A stretch of DNA of 47,232 nt from assembly GCA_024277375.1 (NCBI GenBank), contig JAJRVD010000002.1, forward strand, positions 1 to 47,232. The letters run 5' to 3'. Of the stretch, positions 7,374-16,600 are shown in pieces. A program made the translations under genes and the position numbers. Each line of letters starts with the position of its first letter. Position 1 is the first letter of the stretch. The notes under the pieces are model-generated. The model was not told where the DNA came from, did no database searches, and saw only the letters and a list, made by a program, of their open reading frames with translations. This DNA is from Candidatus Omnitrophota bacterium. GTDB taxonomy: Bacteria; Omnitrophota; Gorgyraeia; Tantalellales; Tantalellaceae.

Positions 7374-8378
7374 ATGGCTTTTCCAGAAGACAGGATGAGA
7401 GATAAAAGAATAACTGAGGAAACGAGGCGGAAGTACCGTGAAACCGGTGAACTTTCCCCTAAAGACCTGGTTATGCCTATTTTTGTTAAAGAAGGTATTT
7501 CTAAAAAAAATGAGATCTCTTCCATGCCGGGCATTTATCAGTTCCCTTTTGAAGATGTTGCCGCTGAAGCTCAGCGAATTTTAGATGCCGGTGTTCCGGC
7601 TGTTATTTTGTTTGGTATACCCGAGAAGAAAGATGAGACGGGATCGGGTTCTTATGCTGAAAATGGAGTAGTTCAGAAAGCTATTCGAATTATAAAGGAG
7701 AAGGTTCCTGAGATTACTGTTATTGGTGATGTGTGTATGTGTGAATATACTTCGCACGGTCATTGCGGGATACTTAACAAGTCAGAAAGCAGGGGTCGGG
7801 AGTCAGAATATATAGTTGATAATGATGCGACAATAGAGATTTTGGGGAAAATTGCCGTTTCTTATGCTAAGGCGGGAGCGGACATTGTCGCACCATCAGC
7901 TATGATGGATGGTCAGGTTAAGGCCATAAAGGATGCGCTTACGGTGAATGTTTATCCTGATGTTAAAATAATGTCTTACTCTGCAAAATATGCTTCCGCT
8001 TTTTACGGACCCTTCCGGGACGCGGCAGAATCTCCTCCGCGATTTGGAGACAGGCGAACGTATCAGATGGATCATTACAACTCTGACGAAGCAATTCTTG
8101 AGTCTGCGATGGACATAGAAGAGGGTGCGGATATTTTGATGGTGAAGCCGGCCTTGGCGTATCAGGACATTATATGCCGGTTAAAAAAAGAACTTAATTT
8201 CCCGCTTGCTTGTTATTCGGTTAGCGGAGAGTACGCGATGTTCAAGGCGGCCGCTGCTAAAGGTTATTTAAATGAAGAGAAGGTGGTTTTAGAATCCCTT
8301 GTAGGATTAAAACGCGCGGGTGCGGACACGATTATAACATACTACGCGGTAGAGGCGGCGAAATGGCTCACGAAATAG
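7374..8378 (+). CDS. hemB: Porphobilinogen synthase (delta-aminolevulinate dehydratase)
   Basis: HemB condenses two 5-aminolevulinates into porphobilinogen. The zinc-binding triad is DVCMCEYTSHGHC (about residues 119-131), indicating the Zn-dependent class. The Schiff-base lysines are in SYSAKYASAFYGPFR (about 203) and LMVKPALAYQD (about 257). The ORF opens at 7302 inside the CATTGCGAGCGAA repeat. I prefer the ATG at 7374, which gives MAFPEDRMRDKRIT and aligns with normal HemB N-termini (334 aa). In-frame ATGs at 7353 and 7395 are possible, and no strong ribosome binding site decides. The 3' end overlaps the AhbD ORF. Confidence 0.94.
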   Translation: MAFPEDRMRDKRITEETRRKYRETGELSPKDLVMPIFVKEGISKKNEISSMPGIYQFPFEDVAAEAQRILDAGVPAVILFGIPEKKDETGSGSYAENGVVQKAIRIIKEKVPEITVIGDVCMCEYTSHGHCGILNKSESRGRESEYIVDNDATIEILGKIAVSYAKAGADIVAPSAMMDGQVKAIKDALTVNVYPDVKIMSYSAKYASAFYGPFRDAAESPPRFGDRRTYQMDHYNSDEAILESAMDIEEGADILMVKPALAYQDIICRLKKELNFPLACYSVSGEYAMFKAAAAKGYLNEEKVVLESLVGLKRAGADTIITYYAVEAAKWLTK

Positions 8379-8380
8379 AA

Positions 8381-8423
8381 CGTCATCCTGAGCGAGGTCC
8401 GAAGGACCGAGTCGAAGGATCTC
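8381..8423 (+). repeat. GTCATCCTGAGCGAG..GAAGGATCT repeat at the ahbD start
   Basis: A member of the dispersed TCATCCTGAGCGAGCGAAGCGAGCCGAAGGATCT palindrome family, with a clean copy at 24,841. It lies between the hemB stop and the AhbD radical-SAM core. If translated, it would supply the AhbD N-terminus (RHPERGPKDRVEGS). Alternatively its AAGGATCT end may act as the ribosome binding site for a downstream ATG. Confidence 0.75.
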
Positions 8424-8431
8424 AATTAAGA

Positions 8432-9478
8432 ATGATAGCCTGGGAGCTCACGCGGAGTTGTAATCTGTCGTGCGCGCATTGCCGCGCTTCAAGTGAGAGT
8501 GGTCCTTATGAAGGTGAGCTCACAACGGAAGAGTGCTTCAAAGTAATTGATGATATAACGACAGTAGCGAAACCTATTGTGATCTTGACCGGCGGTGAAC
8601 CACTCCTGCGTGAAGATGTTTTTGAGATCGCCAAATACGGGACAGAGAAGGGTCTGAGAATGGTTATGGCTCCGAACGGAACGCTTCTTACTCCTGAAAA
8701 TGTAAAACGATCAATTGAGGCGGGAATAAAGAGAATATCGATCAGTTTGGATGGACCGGACGCGGCTACTCATGACGATCTAAGACAAGTTCCGGGCGCG
8801 TTTGACGCGGCGATCAAAGGTATTTCCGCCGCCCGTGACGGCGGATTGGAATTTCAGATAAATACGACGGTTACTAAGCGTAATGTTACGCTTTTACCTG
8901 AGATGTTGACATTGGCACGAGACTTGGGGGCTAAAGAACATCACATATTTTTGCTTGTTCCGACCGGGAGAGGCAAAGAAATGGAAGAGGACGAACTTAC
9001 CCCGGAAGAATATGAAGATACCCTTAAATATCTCAGTGAAGAAGGGGACAATACGAACGTAGCTATACAGGTAACCTGCGCGCCGCATTTTAAACGTATT
9101 ATGCTGCAAAGTCATTCGAAGATGGCAAAAACCATTCGTGGCAGGGGCTGTATGGGCGGGATAAGTTTTTGTTTTATCTCTCATGTCGGAGATCTTCAAC
9201 CCTGCGGCTATCTTGAGCTTGATTGTGGCAATGTAAAAAGAGAGGGATTCAAAAAAGCCTGGGAAGGATCTGACGTCTTTAACAATTTGAGAAATCCGGC
9301 CATGTATAAAGGTAAGTGCGGGATATGCGAGTTCAAGAATGTTTGCGGTGGGTGCCGCGCGAGGGCGCAAGCCAAATATGACGATTACCTGGCAGATGAA
9401 CCATATTGTGTGTATGAACCAAAGAGGTGCGATAGTTCTGATGGTGAAAAAGCAGAGATCGCTGAGTGCGATAGATAA
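8432..9478 (+). CDS. ahbD: AhbD-type radical SAM heme synthase
   Basis: AhbD decarboxylates the two propionates of Fe-coproporphyrin III to vinyl groups, producing heme b anaerobically. The radical-SAM motif CNLSCAHC begins at residue 10 from this start, within MIAWELTRSCNLSCAHCRASS. TGGEPLLR, ISLDGPDAATHD and the C-terminal cysteine set CGICEFKNVCGGCRARA follow, the last suiting an auxiliary Fe-S cluster. The ORF could open at 8363 (371 aa), but the extra 23 residues are encoded by a dispersed DNA repeat. I chose the ATG at 8432 with AAGGAT upstream; either start is possible. It overlaps ahbA by 38 bases. Confidence 0.88.
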   Translation: MIAWELTRSCNLSCAHCRASSESGPYEGELTTEECFKVIDDITTVAKPIVILTGGEPLLREDVFEIAKYGTEKGLRMVMAPNGTLLTPENVKRSIEAGIKRISISLDGPDAATHDDLRQVPGAFDAAIKGISAARDGGLEFQINTTVTKRNVTLLPEMLTLARDLGAKEHHIFLLVPTGRGKEMEEDELTPEEYEDTLKYLSEEGDNTNVAIQVTCAPHFKRIMLQSHSKMAKTIRGRGCMGGISFCFISHVGDLQPCGYLELDCGNVKREGFKKAWEGSDVFNNLRNPAMYKGKCGICEFKNVCGGCRARAQAKYDDYLADEPYCVYEPKRCDSSDGEKAEIAECDR

Positions 9479-9911
9479 AAAGATAATTAACAGGTTGCAA
9501 AGAGACATTCCTTTTGTGAAGAAACCATGGAGCGCGATCGCTCGTGAACTTGAGATAGATGAAGCGCGGCTCTTGAAGCGGATCGGACTGTTAAAGAAGA
9601 TCGGAGTGATCCGAAGGATAAGCGCAACTTTTAATCCGCAAAAAGTGGGATTTACCTCAACACTTGTAGCCGCGAAGGTCGCGTCGCGAGACATTGATAA
9701 AGTCGCTAAAAGGATAAACGCTTACGAGGAGATAACACATAACTATAAAAGAGATTCGGAATACAATCTTTGGTTTACGCTTGTAGCGCGGAGCAAGAAT
9801 AGAATTTCGCAAGTGTTGAGAGAGATAAAAAGGGACAATAAGGAAATCAAGAAGTTAGTGAATTTGCCCGCGAAACGTTTGTTCAAGATCGGGGTTAAAT
9901 TTAAGGTGTAA
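9441..9911 (+). CDS. ahbA: Siroheme decarboxylase subunit AhbA (Lrp/AsnC-like)
   Basis: AhbA and AhbB together decarboxylate the C12 and C18 acetates of siroheme. The N-terminal helix-turn-helix is of Lrp/AsnC type (IDKKIINRLQRDIPF ... GVIRRISATFNPQKVGF), and the C-terminal AsnC/RAM-like half carries ITHNYKRDSEYNLWFTLVA, typical of AhbA. This start gives 156 aa, the normal size. The ORF drawn from 9339 merely extends into ahbD. AhbA rather than AhbB is chosen because of the THNY..NLWFTL signature. A direct transcriptional role is unlikely in this context. Confidence 0.85.
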   Translation: MVKKQRSLSAIDKKIINRLQRDIPFVKKPWSAIARELEIDEARLLKRIGLLKKIGVIRRISATFNPQKVGFTSTLVAAKVASRDIDKVAKRINAYEEITHNYKRDSEYNLWFTLVARSKNRISQVLREIKRDNKEIKKLVNLPAKRLFKIGVKFKV

Positions 9912-9964
9912 GAGGGGATCTCTTCGTCGTCATTTGTTTCGCAAATGAGCTCCTCGCAATCAGA

Positions 9965-10076
9965 CTGTGTCACGACATAACGGGCTTGATTCATCAAGCC
10001 CGTTATGTCGGGTTCGATAAATCGAACCCCTACATTACATTGTATGAGGCTATCCGCAAACCGAATTACGACACAG
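9965..10076 (-). repeat. MITE-like repeat, copy A2 (inverted)
   Basis: A 112-bp copy in the opposite orientation to A1, bounded by CTGTGTC and GACACAG. It is again nested in the CTCCTCGCAAT / AATGAC..CATTGCGAGCGAAG repeat. The flanks read GCAAT[CAG..CTG]AATGAC, consistent with a 3-bp AAT target duplication. The 3' arm of the outer repeat runs up to the ahbB start. Confidence 0.82.
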
Positions 10077-10138
10077 CCTGAATGACGGCTCTTGCTGTCA
10101 TTGCGAGCGAAGTGAGGGAAGCAGTCTCTAAAGAAACC

Positions 10139-10597
10139 ATGAATAATATTGACAAAAAGATCATCAGTTTACTTGCGCAGGATATCCCGTTGGTGGAGCG
10201 GCCTTTTGAGGCGCTTGCGAGCAAGCTTGGCACGCAAGAAGCGGAACTCATAAAAAAGTTGAAAGCATATAAGAAAAGCGGTCAGATGCGAAAACTCGCC
10301 GCGGTTTCTAACCACAGGAAGATCGGGTTCAAATATAATGCTATGGTCGTGTGGAATATTCCTGAAGATAAATCTGAAAAAACCGGAGAAATAATGGCTA
10401 CTTTTAACGGGGTAAGCCATTGTTATCAGAGAAGTAAATTCCAAGGCTGGAAATATAATCTGTATACCATGATACATGGGAAGACAAAAAAAGAATGTTT
10501 TGATCTGGCGGCTAAAATCGCGAAGAAGACAGGTTTTGAAGATAATATGGTGCTTTTTTCGTCAAAGGAGTACAAAAAAACCGGCGTTAAGTACTAG
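10139..10597 (+). CDS. ahbB: Siroheme decarboxylase subunit AhbB (Lrp/AsnC-like)
   Basis: This is the partner of AhbA in siroheme decarboxylation. The N-terminal helix-turn-helix starts MNNIDKKIISLLAQDIPL. The AhbB-type segments AAVSNHRKIGFKYNAMVVW and VSHCYQRSKFQGWKYNLYTM follow; the histidine and tyrosine in them are the kind of residues used to bind siroheme in this family. The length is 152 aa from this ATG. The first 19 codons of the longer ORF (from 10,082) are encoded by the GTCATTGCGAGCGAAG repeat and are probably not translated. It follows ahbA with one MITE in between. Tandem ahbA-ahbB is the usual arrangement. Confidence 0.86.
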   Translation: MNNIDKKIISLLAQDIPLVERPFEALASKLGTQEAELIKKLKAYKKSGQMRKLAAVSNHRKIGFKYNAMVVWNIPEDKSEKTGEIMATFNGVSHCYQRSKFQGWKYNLYTMIHGKTKKECFDLAAKIAKKTGFEDNMVLFSSKEYKKTGVKY

Positions 10598-10622
10598 AAT
10601 TACGTAGGAGCCGCTTCCAAGG

Positions 10623-10724
10623 CTGTGTCGTAATGTAGGGGCTTGATTCATCAAGCCCGTTATATCGGGTTCGATAAGTCGAACCCCTGTAATATGTTGT
10701 ATGCAGCCATGACTTGTGACACAG
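10623..10724 (-). repeat. MITE-like repeat, copy A3
   Basis: A 102-bp copy with CTGTGTCGTAAT at one end and GACACAG at the other, oriented like A2. One end is slightly degraded (TGCAGCCATGACTTGTGACACAG). It separates ahbB from hemL and ends 33 bases before the hemL start. Confidence 0.82.
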
Positions 10725-10757
10725 CCCGGAAGGAGGAGAACCTTAAAGAGGTATATT

Positions 10758-12044
10758 ATGAAACATGCAAAATCGAAAAAATATTTCAAAGAGGCCAAAA
10801 AGGTGATTCCCGGCGGGGTAAACAGTCCCGTTAGGGCTTTTAAAGCTGTTGGGGGATGTCCTGTATTTATTGACAAGGCCAAAGGCGCGTACATTTACGA
10901 TGTTGACGGGAATAAATATATTGATTACGTTCTTTCCTGGGGACCGATGATACTCGGGCACGCTAATGATAAAATTTTAAAGCCTGTCAGCAGGCTTCTT
11001 AAGAATGGAACAAGTTTTGGCGCGCCGACTCGCAGAGAGGTTGAGCTTGCCCAACTTGTAGCGAAAGCATATCCTTCGATCGAAAAGGTAAGGCTTACTT
11101 CTTCCGGAACTGAAGCAGCAATGAGCGCGATAAGATTGGCAAGAGGATATACCGGACGGGACAAAATAATTAAGTTTGAAGGATGCTATCATGGGCATTA
11201 TGACAGCCTTTTGGTCAAGGCTGGCTCAGGTGCCGCGACTTTTGGGGTGCCATCTTCGGCGGGTGTTAATGCAAGTTTTGCCAAAGATACCATAACACTT
11301 CCTTATAATGATTTAGAAAGCGTTAAAAAGGTGATCAGGAAGGAAAAAAATAAAATAGCCTGCTTGATTCTAGAACCGATTCCTGCTAATATGGGGGTTG
11401 TTTTACCGGAGCGAAATTACTTAAAAGCACTGCGGAAGATAACGGAAGAAAACGATATTATTCTGATCTTTGATGAAGTAATAACAGGTTTTAGAGTCGC
11501 GTTGGGCGGCGCGCAAGAGATATACAATATAAAACCGGATCTAACCGTCTTGGGCAAGATCATAGGCGGAGGGTTTCCAATAGGAGCTTTTGCCGGTAAA
11601 GCGAAGATCATGAATTGTTTGTCTCCGGACGGATCGGTTTACCAGGCGGGAACTCTTTCAGGTAATCCGATCGCGGTGGAAGCGGGAATAAACACCATAA
11701 AAGCATTAAGGAACAAAAAAGCCTACAAACAACTCGATCGCAAAGGGGAACTGTTCGAAGATGGGTTGCGAAAAATATCGGACAGGACGGGAACCAAAAT
11801 AGTGATCAACAGATTCGGTTCATTGCTTACCGTGTTTTTTACAACGCAGGGAAGCGTAAAGAATTATGCAGACGCGGCAAAGTGTGACGCGGCAAAGTTT
11901 GGCAAGTATTTCGGAGGGATGTTGGATCAAGGCGTATATTGCGCCCCTTCACAGTTTGAGGCGAATTTTTTGTCAGTGAAACACACGGTTAAAGATATAG
12001 AGAGAACTTTAGAGGCAGCGGAGAAAGTGTTAATGGGAGTATAG
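10758..12044 (+). CDS. hemL: Glutamate-1-semialdehyde 2,1-aminomutase
   Basis: HemL converts glutamate-1-semialdehyde to 5-aminolevulinate using PLP. The N-terminal PGGVNSPVRAF and YIDYVLSWGPMILGHA, the TSSGTEAAMSAIRLARG phosphate-binding segment, and the PLP lysine region DLTVLGKIIGGGFPIGAF (about Lys266) are all typical class-III aminotransferase features. The length is 428 aa. I chose the ATG at 10,758, preceded by AAAGAGG, rather than the ORF start at 10,716. With hemA, hemB and hemC it completes the C5 pathway to hydroxymethylbilane. It ends in TAG, followed by the second copy of the TTCCCGA hairpin. Confidence 0.95.
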   Translation: MKHAKSKKYFKEAKKVIPGGVNSPVRAFKAVGGCPVFIDKAKGAYIYDVDGNKYIDYVLSWGPMILGHANDKILKPVSRLLKNGTSFGAPTRREVELAQLVAKAYPSIEKVRLTSSGTEAAMSAIRLARGYTGRDKIIKFEGCYHGHYDSLLVKAGSGAATFGVPSSAGVNASFAKDTITLPYNDLESVKKVIRKEKNKIACLILEPIPANMGVVLPERNYLKALRKITEENDIILIFDEVITGFRVALGGAQEIYNIKPDLTVLGKIIGGGFPIGAFAGKAKIMNCLSPDGSVYQAGTLSGNPIAVEAGINTIKALRNKKAYKQLDRKGELFEDGLRKISDRTGTKIVINRFGSLLTVFFTTQGSVKNYADAAKCDAAKFGKYFGGMLDQGVYCAPSQFEANFLSVKHTVKDIERTLEAAEKVLMGV

Positions 12045-12069
12045 ATTCCCGATAAAAACATTCGGGAAT
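12045..12069 (+). repeat. Short hairpin repeat, second copy
   Basis: ATTCCCGATAAAAACATTCGGGAAT directly follows the hemL TAG, as in the copy after cobA-hemD. Twenty bases separate it from the napC-like start. The stem is 8 bp and no T-run follows. Confidence 0.7.
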
Positions 12070-12089
12070 GACACGTTGGAGGATAGCAT

Positions 12090-12914
12090 ATGTTTATAAA
12101 AATTGTTGTTGAGAATTGGAAAAAGCTGTTCATCGCGATAGGCGTTTTATTCGTTATATTCATTGTCGTCTCGGCCGCTTTGATCCATTTTACGGAAAAG
12201 CCCGAATTTTGTAACACATGTCACCTTATGAAGCCCTACCATAAAGCATGGACAGAGTCGGCTCATAAGGATGTTAGCTGTCTTAAATGTCATATTGAGC
12301 CGGGTTTGAAATCGCATATTAAGGGGAAGATAGACGGTTTGATGCAGGTTCTGGAATATGCATCAGGTAGATACTCTGAAAAACCTGTAGCGACAGTACG
12401 GGATATTTCTTGCTTGCAAGAGGGTTGCCACGAGAAAGAGTCTCTTAGAAACAAGAAAATAATGTTCAAGGATAAGGTTGAATTCCATCATAAAACACAT
12501 TGGCAGGAACATCCCGAGCTAGGTAAGAACATAAGTTTAAGATGTGCTACGTGTCACATGTGGCTTACCTTTGATAAGCATGTAGCGGTTGATGAGAATA
12601 CTTGTTTTATTTGTCACTTTAAGACGGTACCAGTTGAAATGATCACCGAGCAATGCACTAAATGTCATACCGGGATAAGCGAGACTGAGACGCATCGGGA
12701 GTATATGGCCGAGGGGATGCATTGCGCGGATTGTCACGACACGATAAAGACCACAGACGCACCCGTCCTAAAGCAGATGTGTTATTTTTGCCATGCCGAT
12801 CAGGATAAGCTGAATAAAATAGATGACAGGGAACTGTTGCATCAAAAACATATACCTGACAACAATGCTGATTGTATAAGTTGTCATGAATTGATAGCGC
12901 ACGGGAAGGAATAA
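12090..12914 (+). CDS. NapC/NirT-type membrane-anchored multiheme cytochrome c
   Basis: This is a predicted inner-membrane quinol dehydrogenase passing electrons to periplasmic cytochromes. One N-terminal transmembrane helix (LFIAIGVLFVIFIVVSAALI) is followed by EFCNTCHLMKPYHKAW, the NapC/NirT signature, and a periplasmic domain. It has eight CXXCH motifs plus one CLQEGCH (CX4CH), nine potential hemes, more than the four of classical NapC. Length 274 aa; GGAGG precedes the ATG. A colinear paralogue with the same nine-motif order forms the C-terminus of the giant membrane protein downstream. It heads the redox run after hemL. Confidence 0.88.
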   Translation: MFIKIVVENWKKLFIAIGVLFVIFIVVSAALIHFTEKPEFCNTCHLMKPYHKAWTESAHKDVSCLKCHIEPGLKSHIKGKIDGLMQVLEYASGRYSEKPVATVRDISCLQEGCHEKESLRNKKIMFKDKVEFHHKTHWQEHPELGKNISLRCATCHMWLTFDKHVAVDENTCFICHFKTVPVEMITEQCTKCHTGISETETHREYMAEGMHCADCHDTIKTTDAPVLKQMCYFCHADQDKLNKIDDRELLHQKHIPDNNADCISCHELIAHGKE

Positions 12915-12940
12915 GTTCTAACAAGAAGAAGGGGGTTAAT

Positions 12941-13474
12941 GTGAAGAAGAATGTTTTAGCGATTATGGTCGTGGCGGCCTTATTGGGTGTATCGACCCTT
13001 GTTTTTGCTGAAGGCGGTCACCAGTACATTGGCGTAAAGAAGTGCTCTATGTGTCATAAGTCCGCGTCAAAAGGTAACCAGTATGGTCAGTGGTTGGGTA
13101 CAAGACACGCAAAAGCTTATGAGGCTTTAGGTAGCGCGGCGGCTAAGGAAGCAGCGGCAAAATCCGGAGTTACCGGCAATCCACAGGAAGCACCCGAGTG
13201 TTTAAAGTGTCATGTGACCGGCTATGGAGCGGACGCGAGCCAGCTGGGAAAAGGTTACAAGAAAGAAGATGGCGTACAGTGTGAGGCTTGTCATGGTGCC
13301 GGCGGCGATTATTGGAAGATGAGTACAATGAAAGATAAAGCGGCAGCTGTTGCCGGTGGCCTTGTTATTCCGTCTAAAGAAGTATGTGTGAAATGTCACA
13401 ATGAAGAAAGTCCGAATTTCAAAGGGTTCAACTTCGATGAGTATAAGGCTAAGATAGCGCACCCGAGATCGTAG
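12941..13474 (+). CDS. Periplasmic tetraheme cytochrome c554-like protein
   Basis: A small exported electron carrier. It has a Sec signal peptide (KKNVLAIMVVAALLGVSTLVFA) and then four CXXCH motifs: CSMCH, CLKCH, CEACH and CVKCH. The pattern QYIGVKKCSMCHK with a following QWLGTRHAKAYEAL resembles the cytochrome c554 family. Length 177 aa. The start is GTG with GGGGG upstream. Its place between two NapC-like proteins suggests that it shuttles electrons from a quinol-oxidising cytochrome to periplasmic or outer-membrane acceptors; this is inferred. Confidence 0.85.
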   Translation: MKKNVLAIMVVAALLGVSTLVFAEGGHQYIGVKKCSMCHKSASKGNQYGQWLGTRHAKAYEALGSAAAKEAAAKSGVTGNPQEAPECLKCHVTGYGADASQLGKGYKKEDGVQCEACHGAGGDYWKMSTMKDKAAAVAGGLVIPSKEVCVKCHNEESPNFKGFNFDEYKAKIAHPRS

Positions 13475-13493
13475 TTAGAACCGTCATTGCGAG

Positions 13494-13579
13494 GGCTGCA
13501 TACAACATAATGTAGGGGTTCGATCCGTCGAACCCGATATAACGGGCTTGATGAATCAAGCCCCTACATTATGACACAG
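13494..13579 (+). repeat. MITE-like repeat, 5'-truncated copy A4
   Basis: It retains the two inner palindromes and the GACACAGTCTGAATGAC end, but the CTGTGTC end is missing and the element begins near GGCTGCATACAACAT. The GAATGAC flank creates the ATG from which the ORF track begins the next gene. Confidence 0.75.
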
Positions 13580-13608
13580 TCTGAATGACGACAAAAAAAG
13601 GAAAAATT

Positions 13609-16600
13609 GTGAATAGGATAGGTCATATTTTAGGGTTGGTCTTCGCGACGATCTTGCTGTTTGCGTCGAAAACGTTTCTTTTGCTCAACCCGATAGTGTC
13701 AGCGGGTTTTTTGTTGCTTGTCAGCATGTTCTATGTTGTTTGTACCGTTGTTTCCAAAAGATCACTGTTTTTGTATCCCGTAATGTTTTTTGGGGCACTG
13801 GCTTATTATTTGTGCCTATACGGTGCGGGTATATCGTATATATGGTATCCCGCGCATTCCTTTGTGCTTATCGTCCTTTTAGCGATAGCGAAATATATCG
13901 CCGGATCCAGAGGAAAAAGGGAGTATTCGAATGCTTTTCGGAAAGGCATTAATACGACGGTTGCTTTTTTTACCTTTTGGGCGTTGAGCTTTGCCAGAAC
14001 ATATTGGGGTTCTGATCCCATGGTGTATGTTCTGGCCTTTTTTTGTTACGCTGTTTTTTATCGTGTTCAGAACCGTCTTGATCCGGAAAGACGAAATCTT
14101 ACCTATGTATGGATCTTTTATGGAATAGTCGGAACTTTGGCGCTAGCGGGTATGCAGATTTTCCCTCCATTGGTCAAAACCGCGTTATTAGTGCTTTTGG
14201 TTTTTGCGCTTGCCCATAGGAGTATAAAAGTTTACAAGAAAGGTGGATACTTCGCGACTATGCCGTTTCTGATCGGGATTCTTGTAAGTACATTTTTTGC
14301 GTTTGTCTTTTTTTCCCGTCAGTGGAATGTGTTAGCAATTACATTTCTTTTTAGTTCTTTAGCGTTTTGGTACGTATACAAGGCTATTAAAGAAGAAATT
14401 GTTGGTGACCATATCAGCAATGCCGGCGAAAAATTTTTGATGATCGTTTTTAAGTCAGGTTTTATTCTATTGCCCGTGGTGTTTTGGGGCATTCTTTTAT
14501 CCAAAGGTTTTCCTCCCGGATACTTGAACATAACACTATCGCTTGTTTTTGCATTATTCTTCGCGAAGCTGACGCGTTCACCGTATAAAAGCTTGTTCAA
14601 GAAGAGGAACCACTATGTGTATCTGTCTGGCATGTTCTTTACGGCGCTGGTCTATTTGGTGGTGTTTTCGTTTGAGCGGTTTATATCTAGAGAGTATCTG
14701 TTCCTTTTTACCCCGGTGTGGATGGCGGTCTTGCTCAGTATTGCTGATTTTTTCAGGAAAAATGAAGACTTAAAAAGAGCAAACTCGATCATTGATGTCG
14801 CTTTTTTGCCTATCGCGATAAACGCGATACTCCTAATGACACTTAATGTTTTTAATCCAACGTTGGGCATGATCTTGTCGGGCATAACCATCGTAACGCT
14901 TTTTATGTTTTTGGCAATATTAAGGAGCCATATAGTTTTCTATTCGTTCTCACTGGCCTCCTGGTTCGCTTTGTATAGTGTGCTTCGATCTGTATCCGCT
15001 TCGACACAGGTCTTTGTATTATCCTACATGACGGTCGCGCTTGCCTGCGCTCTGTCCGGGTATCTGCTGACAAGGAAGAAGAATGTTACATCAAACGTAT
15101 TTAACTTTTCACTCGTATTGTATTCTTTGACCGCGATACAATTGGTCCCCGTAGGGTCAAGCTTGCGTTTGGTCGTTCTGTGCTCTATGGCGATAGTGTA
15201 TTTACTGCTGGGGGCTCTTTTGAGCTTGAACAAAAAGACTGATGGCCTTTTCTCGAAAATCGGACATTTCTGCGCGGGTATGATAATTTTTAGTGTTCTG
15301 TCCGATAAGTCATTCAATCAGGCGATATATGCCAGTTTTGCTTTGGCTGTAGCGTATTTGTTGCCGCTACTCTTGCATAAAAGAGAGAAATACGCGTATC
15401 CCGCGAGTCTTTTCGCGGCGCTGGGATATCTTCTTTTATTGATCAAAATATGCCCGTCCAATTGGGTCATGTTCGCATATCTACCGTTAATAGCGGTGTT
15501 TCTTTTTCATCGGAAGGCACCGGCGGCACGTACATCAGTCTATTTTTCCTCAGTCGCTATTGCTTTCTGGGCGCTGACCTCCAGTGCCCTAGTCCCGATT
15601 TTCGCGGCTGGGTCCTCAATTTTGTATGGTATTGTTTTTATTTTGTTCGACAGAAAAGCGGTCTCTTTTACTGCAACATTCGCGAGTTTTTTGTTCTTGG
15701 GAGTTTATTTTCTCCTTAACAGTTTTTTTCCGACAGAACAAGCTATTATGTTCTTTTGCGTGGTTACCTTCATACTTTTTGTCGGTGGTGTTCTCTCGAG
15801 GAATGTTGAGCGTATTAAACAATGGAGTAGTGCTTTTACGATCGCCGGGGTCGCGTTTCTTTTTCTTGCCGCGGTTATCTCAGCATTTGCCGGAGCGATT
15901 ACGGCAACTAAAACCGTTGTTGTTCTCTCGAGCGTCGCGTTTGTTCTGACCGCGTTAATATTCCGTAAGGAAATTTTTCTTTATCTTCTAACCTTAAATA
16001 TGGCGTTATTGTTTTTCAATTTTGTGCAAACTTCAGGGACGGTGTTTACTCAAGATTTGTTTGTATACTTCGTGTACGGAACTCTATTGATCGGGGCGTT
16101 TTTTGTCATACCTTATGTAAAGCGGTTGCGCAGGTATGATCGTGTTTTTACGATGTTCACGATCGCCAACTGGAAGGGTATACTTGTTTATTCTATTCCG
16201 GTATGCGTTATCCTTGTGATCACCTTGATGTTATACGCTGTCAAGATCACCGAGCATCCTCAATTTTGTAGTTCTTGTCACTATATGGATGACTATGTTG
16301 AATCCTGGGAGCATTCTAATCACAAAGATGTTAAGTGCGTTGATTGTCATTATGAGCCCGGAGTGAAAGCGATCGCGATAGGAAAAGTAGAGGGGCTTGT
16401 TCAGCTGGTGAAATATATGACCCATACATATGGTTCCAAGCCATGGGCGGAGGTTAGAGATAAAAGTTGTTTGCGTGAAGGCTGTCATGACAAGATGGAC
16501 AGAAAAAAGCCGGTAATATTCGAGAAGGGAATACCGTTCGCACATTCAACACATCTGGATAATCCGGCTCAAAAACATACTCTCAGGTGTACCACTTGTC

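Noticed and set aside
5973-10597. Heme d1 (nir) biosynthesis instead of the Ahb pathway
   Set aside because: No nirS, nirF, nirE or nirN-like genes are nearby, while hemA, B, C, D and L and both AhbC- and AhbD-type enzymes are present.
12941-13474. Hydroxylamine oxidoreductase partner cytochrome c554 as evidence for nitrification
   Set aside because: Only the general c554-like pattern is present; no hydroxylamine oxidoreductase or ammonia oxidation gene is in the window.
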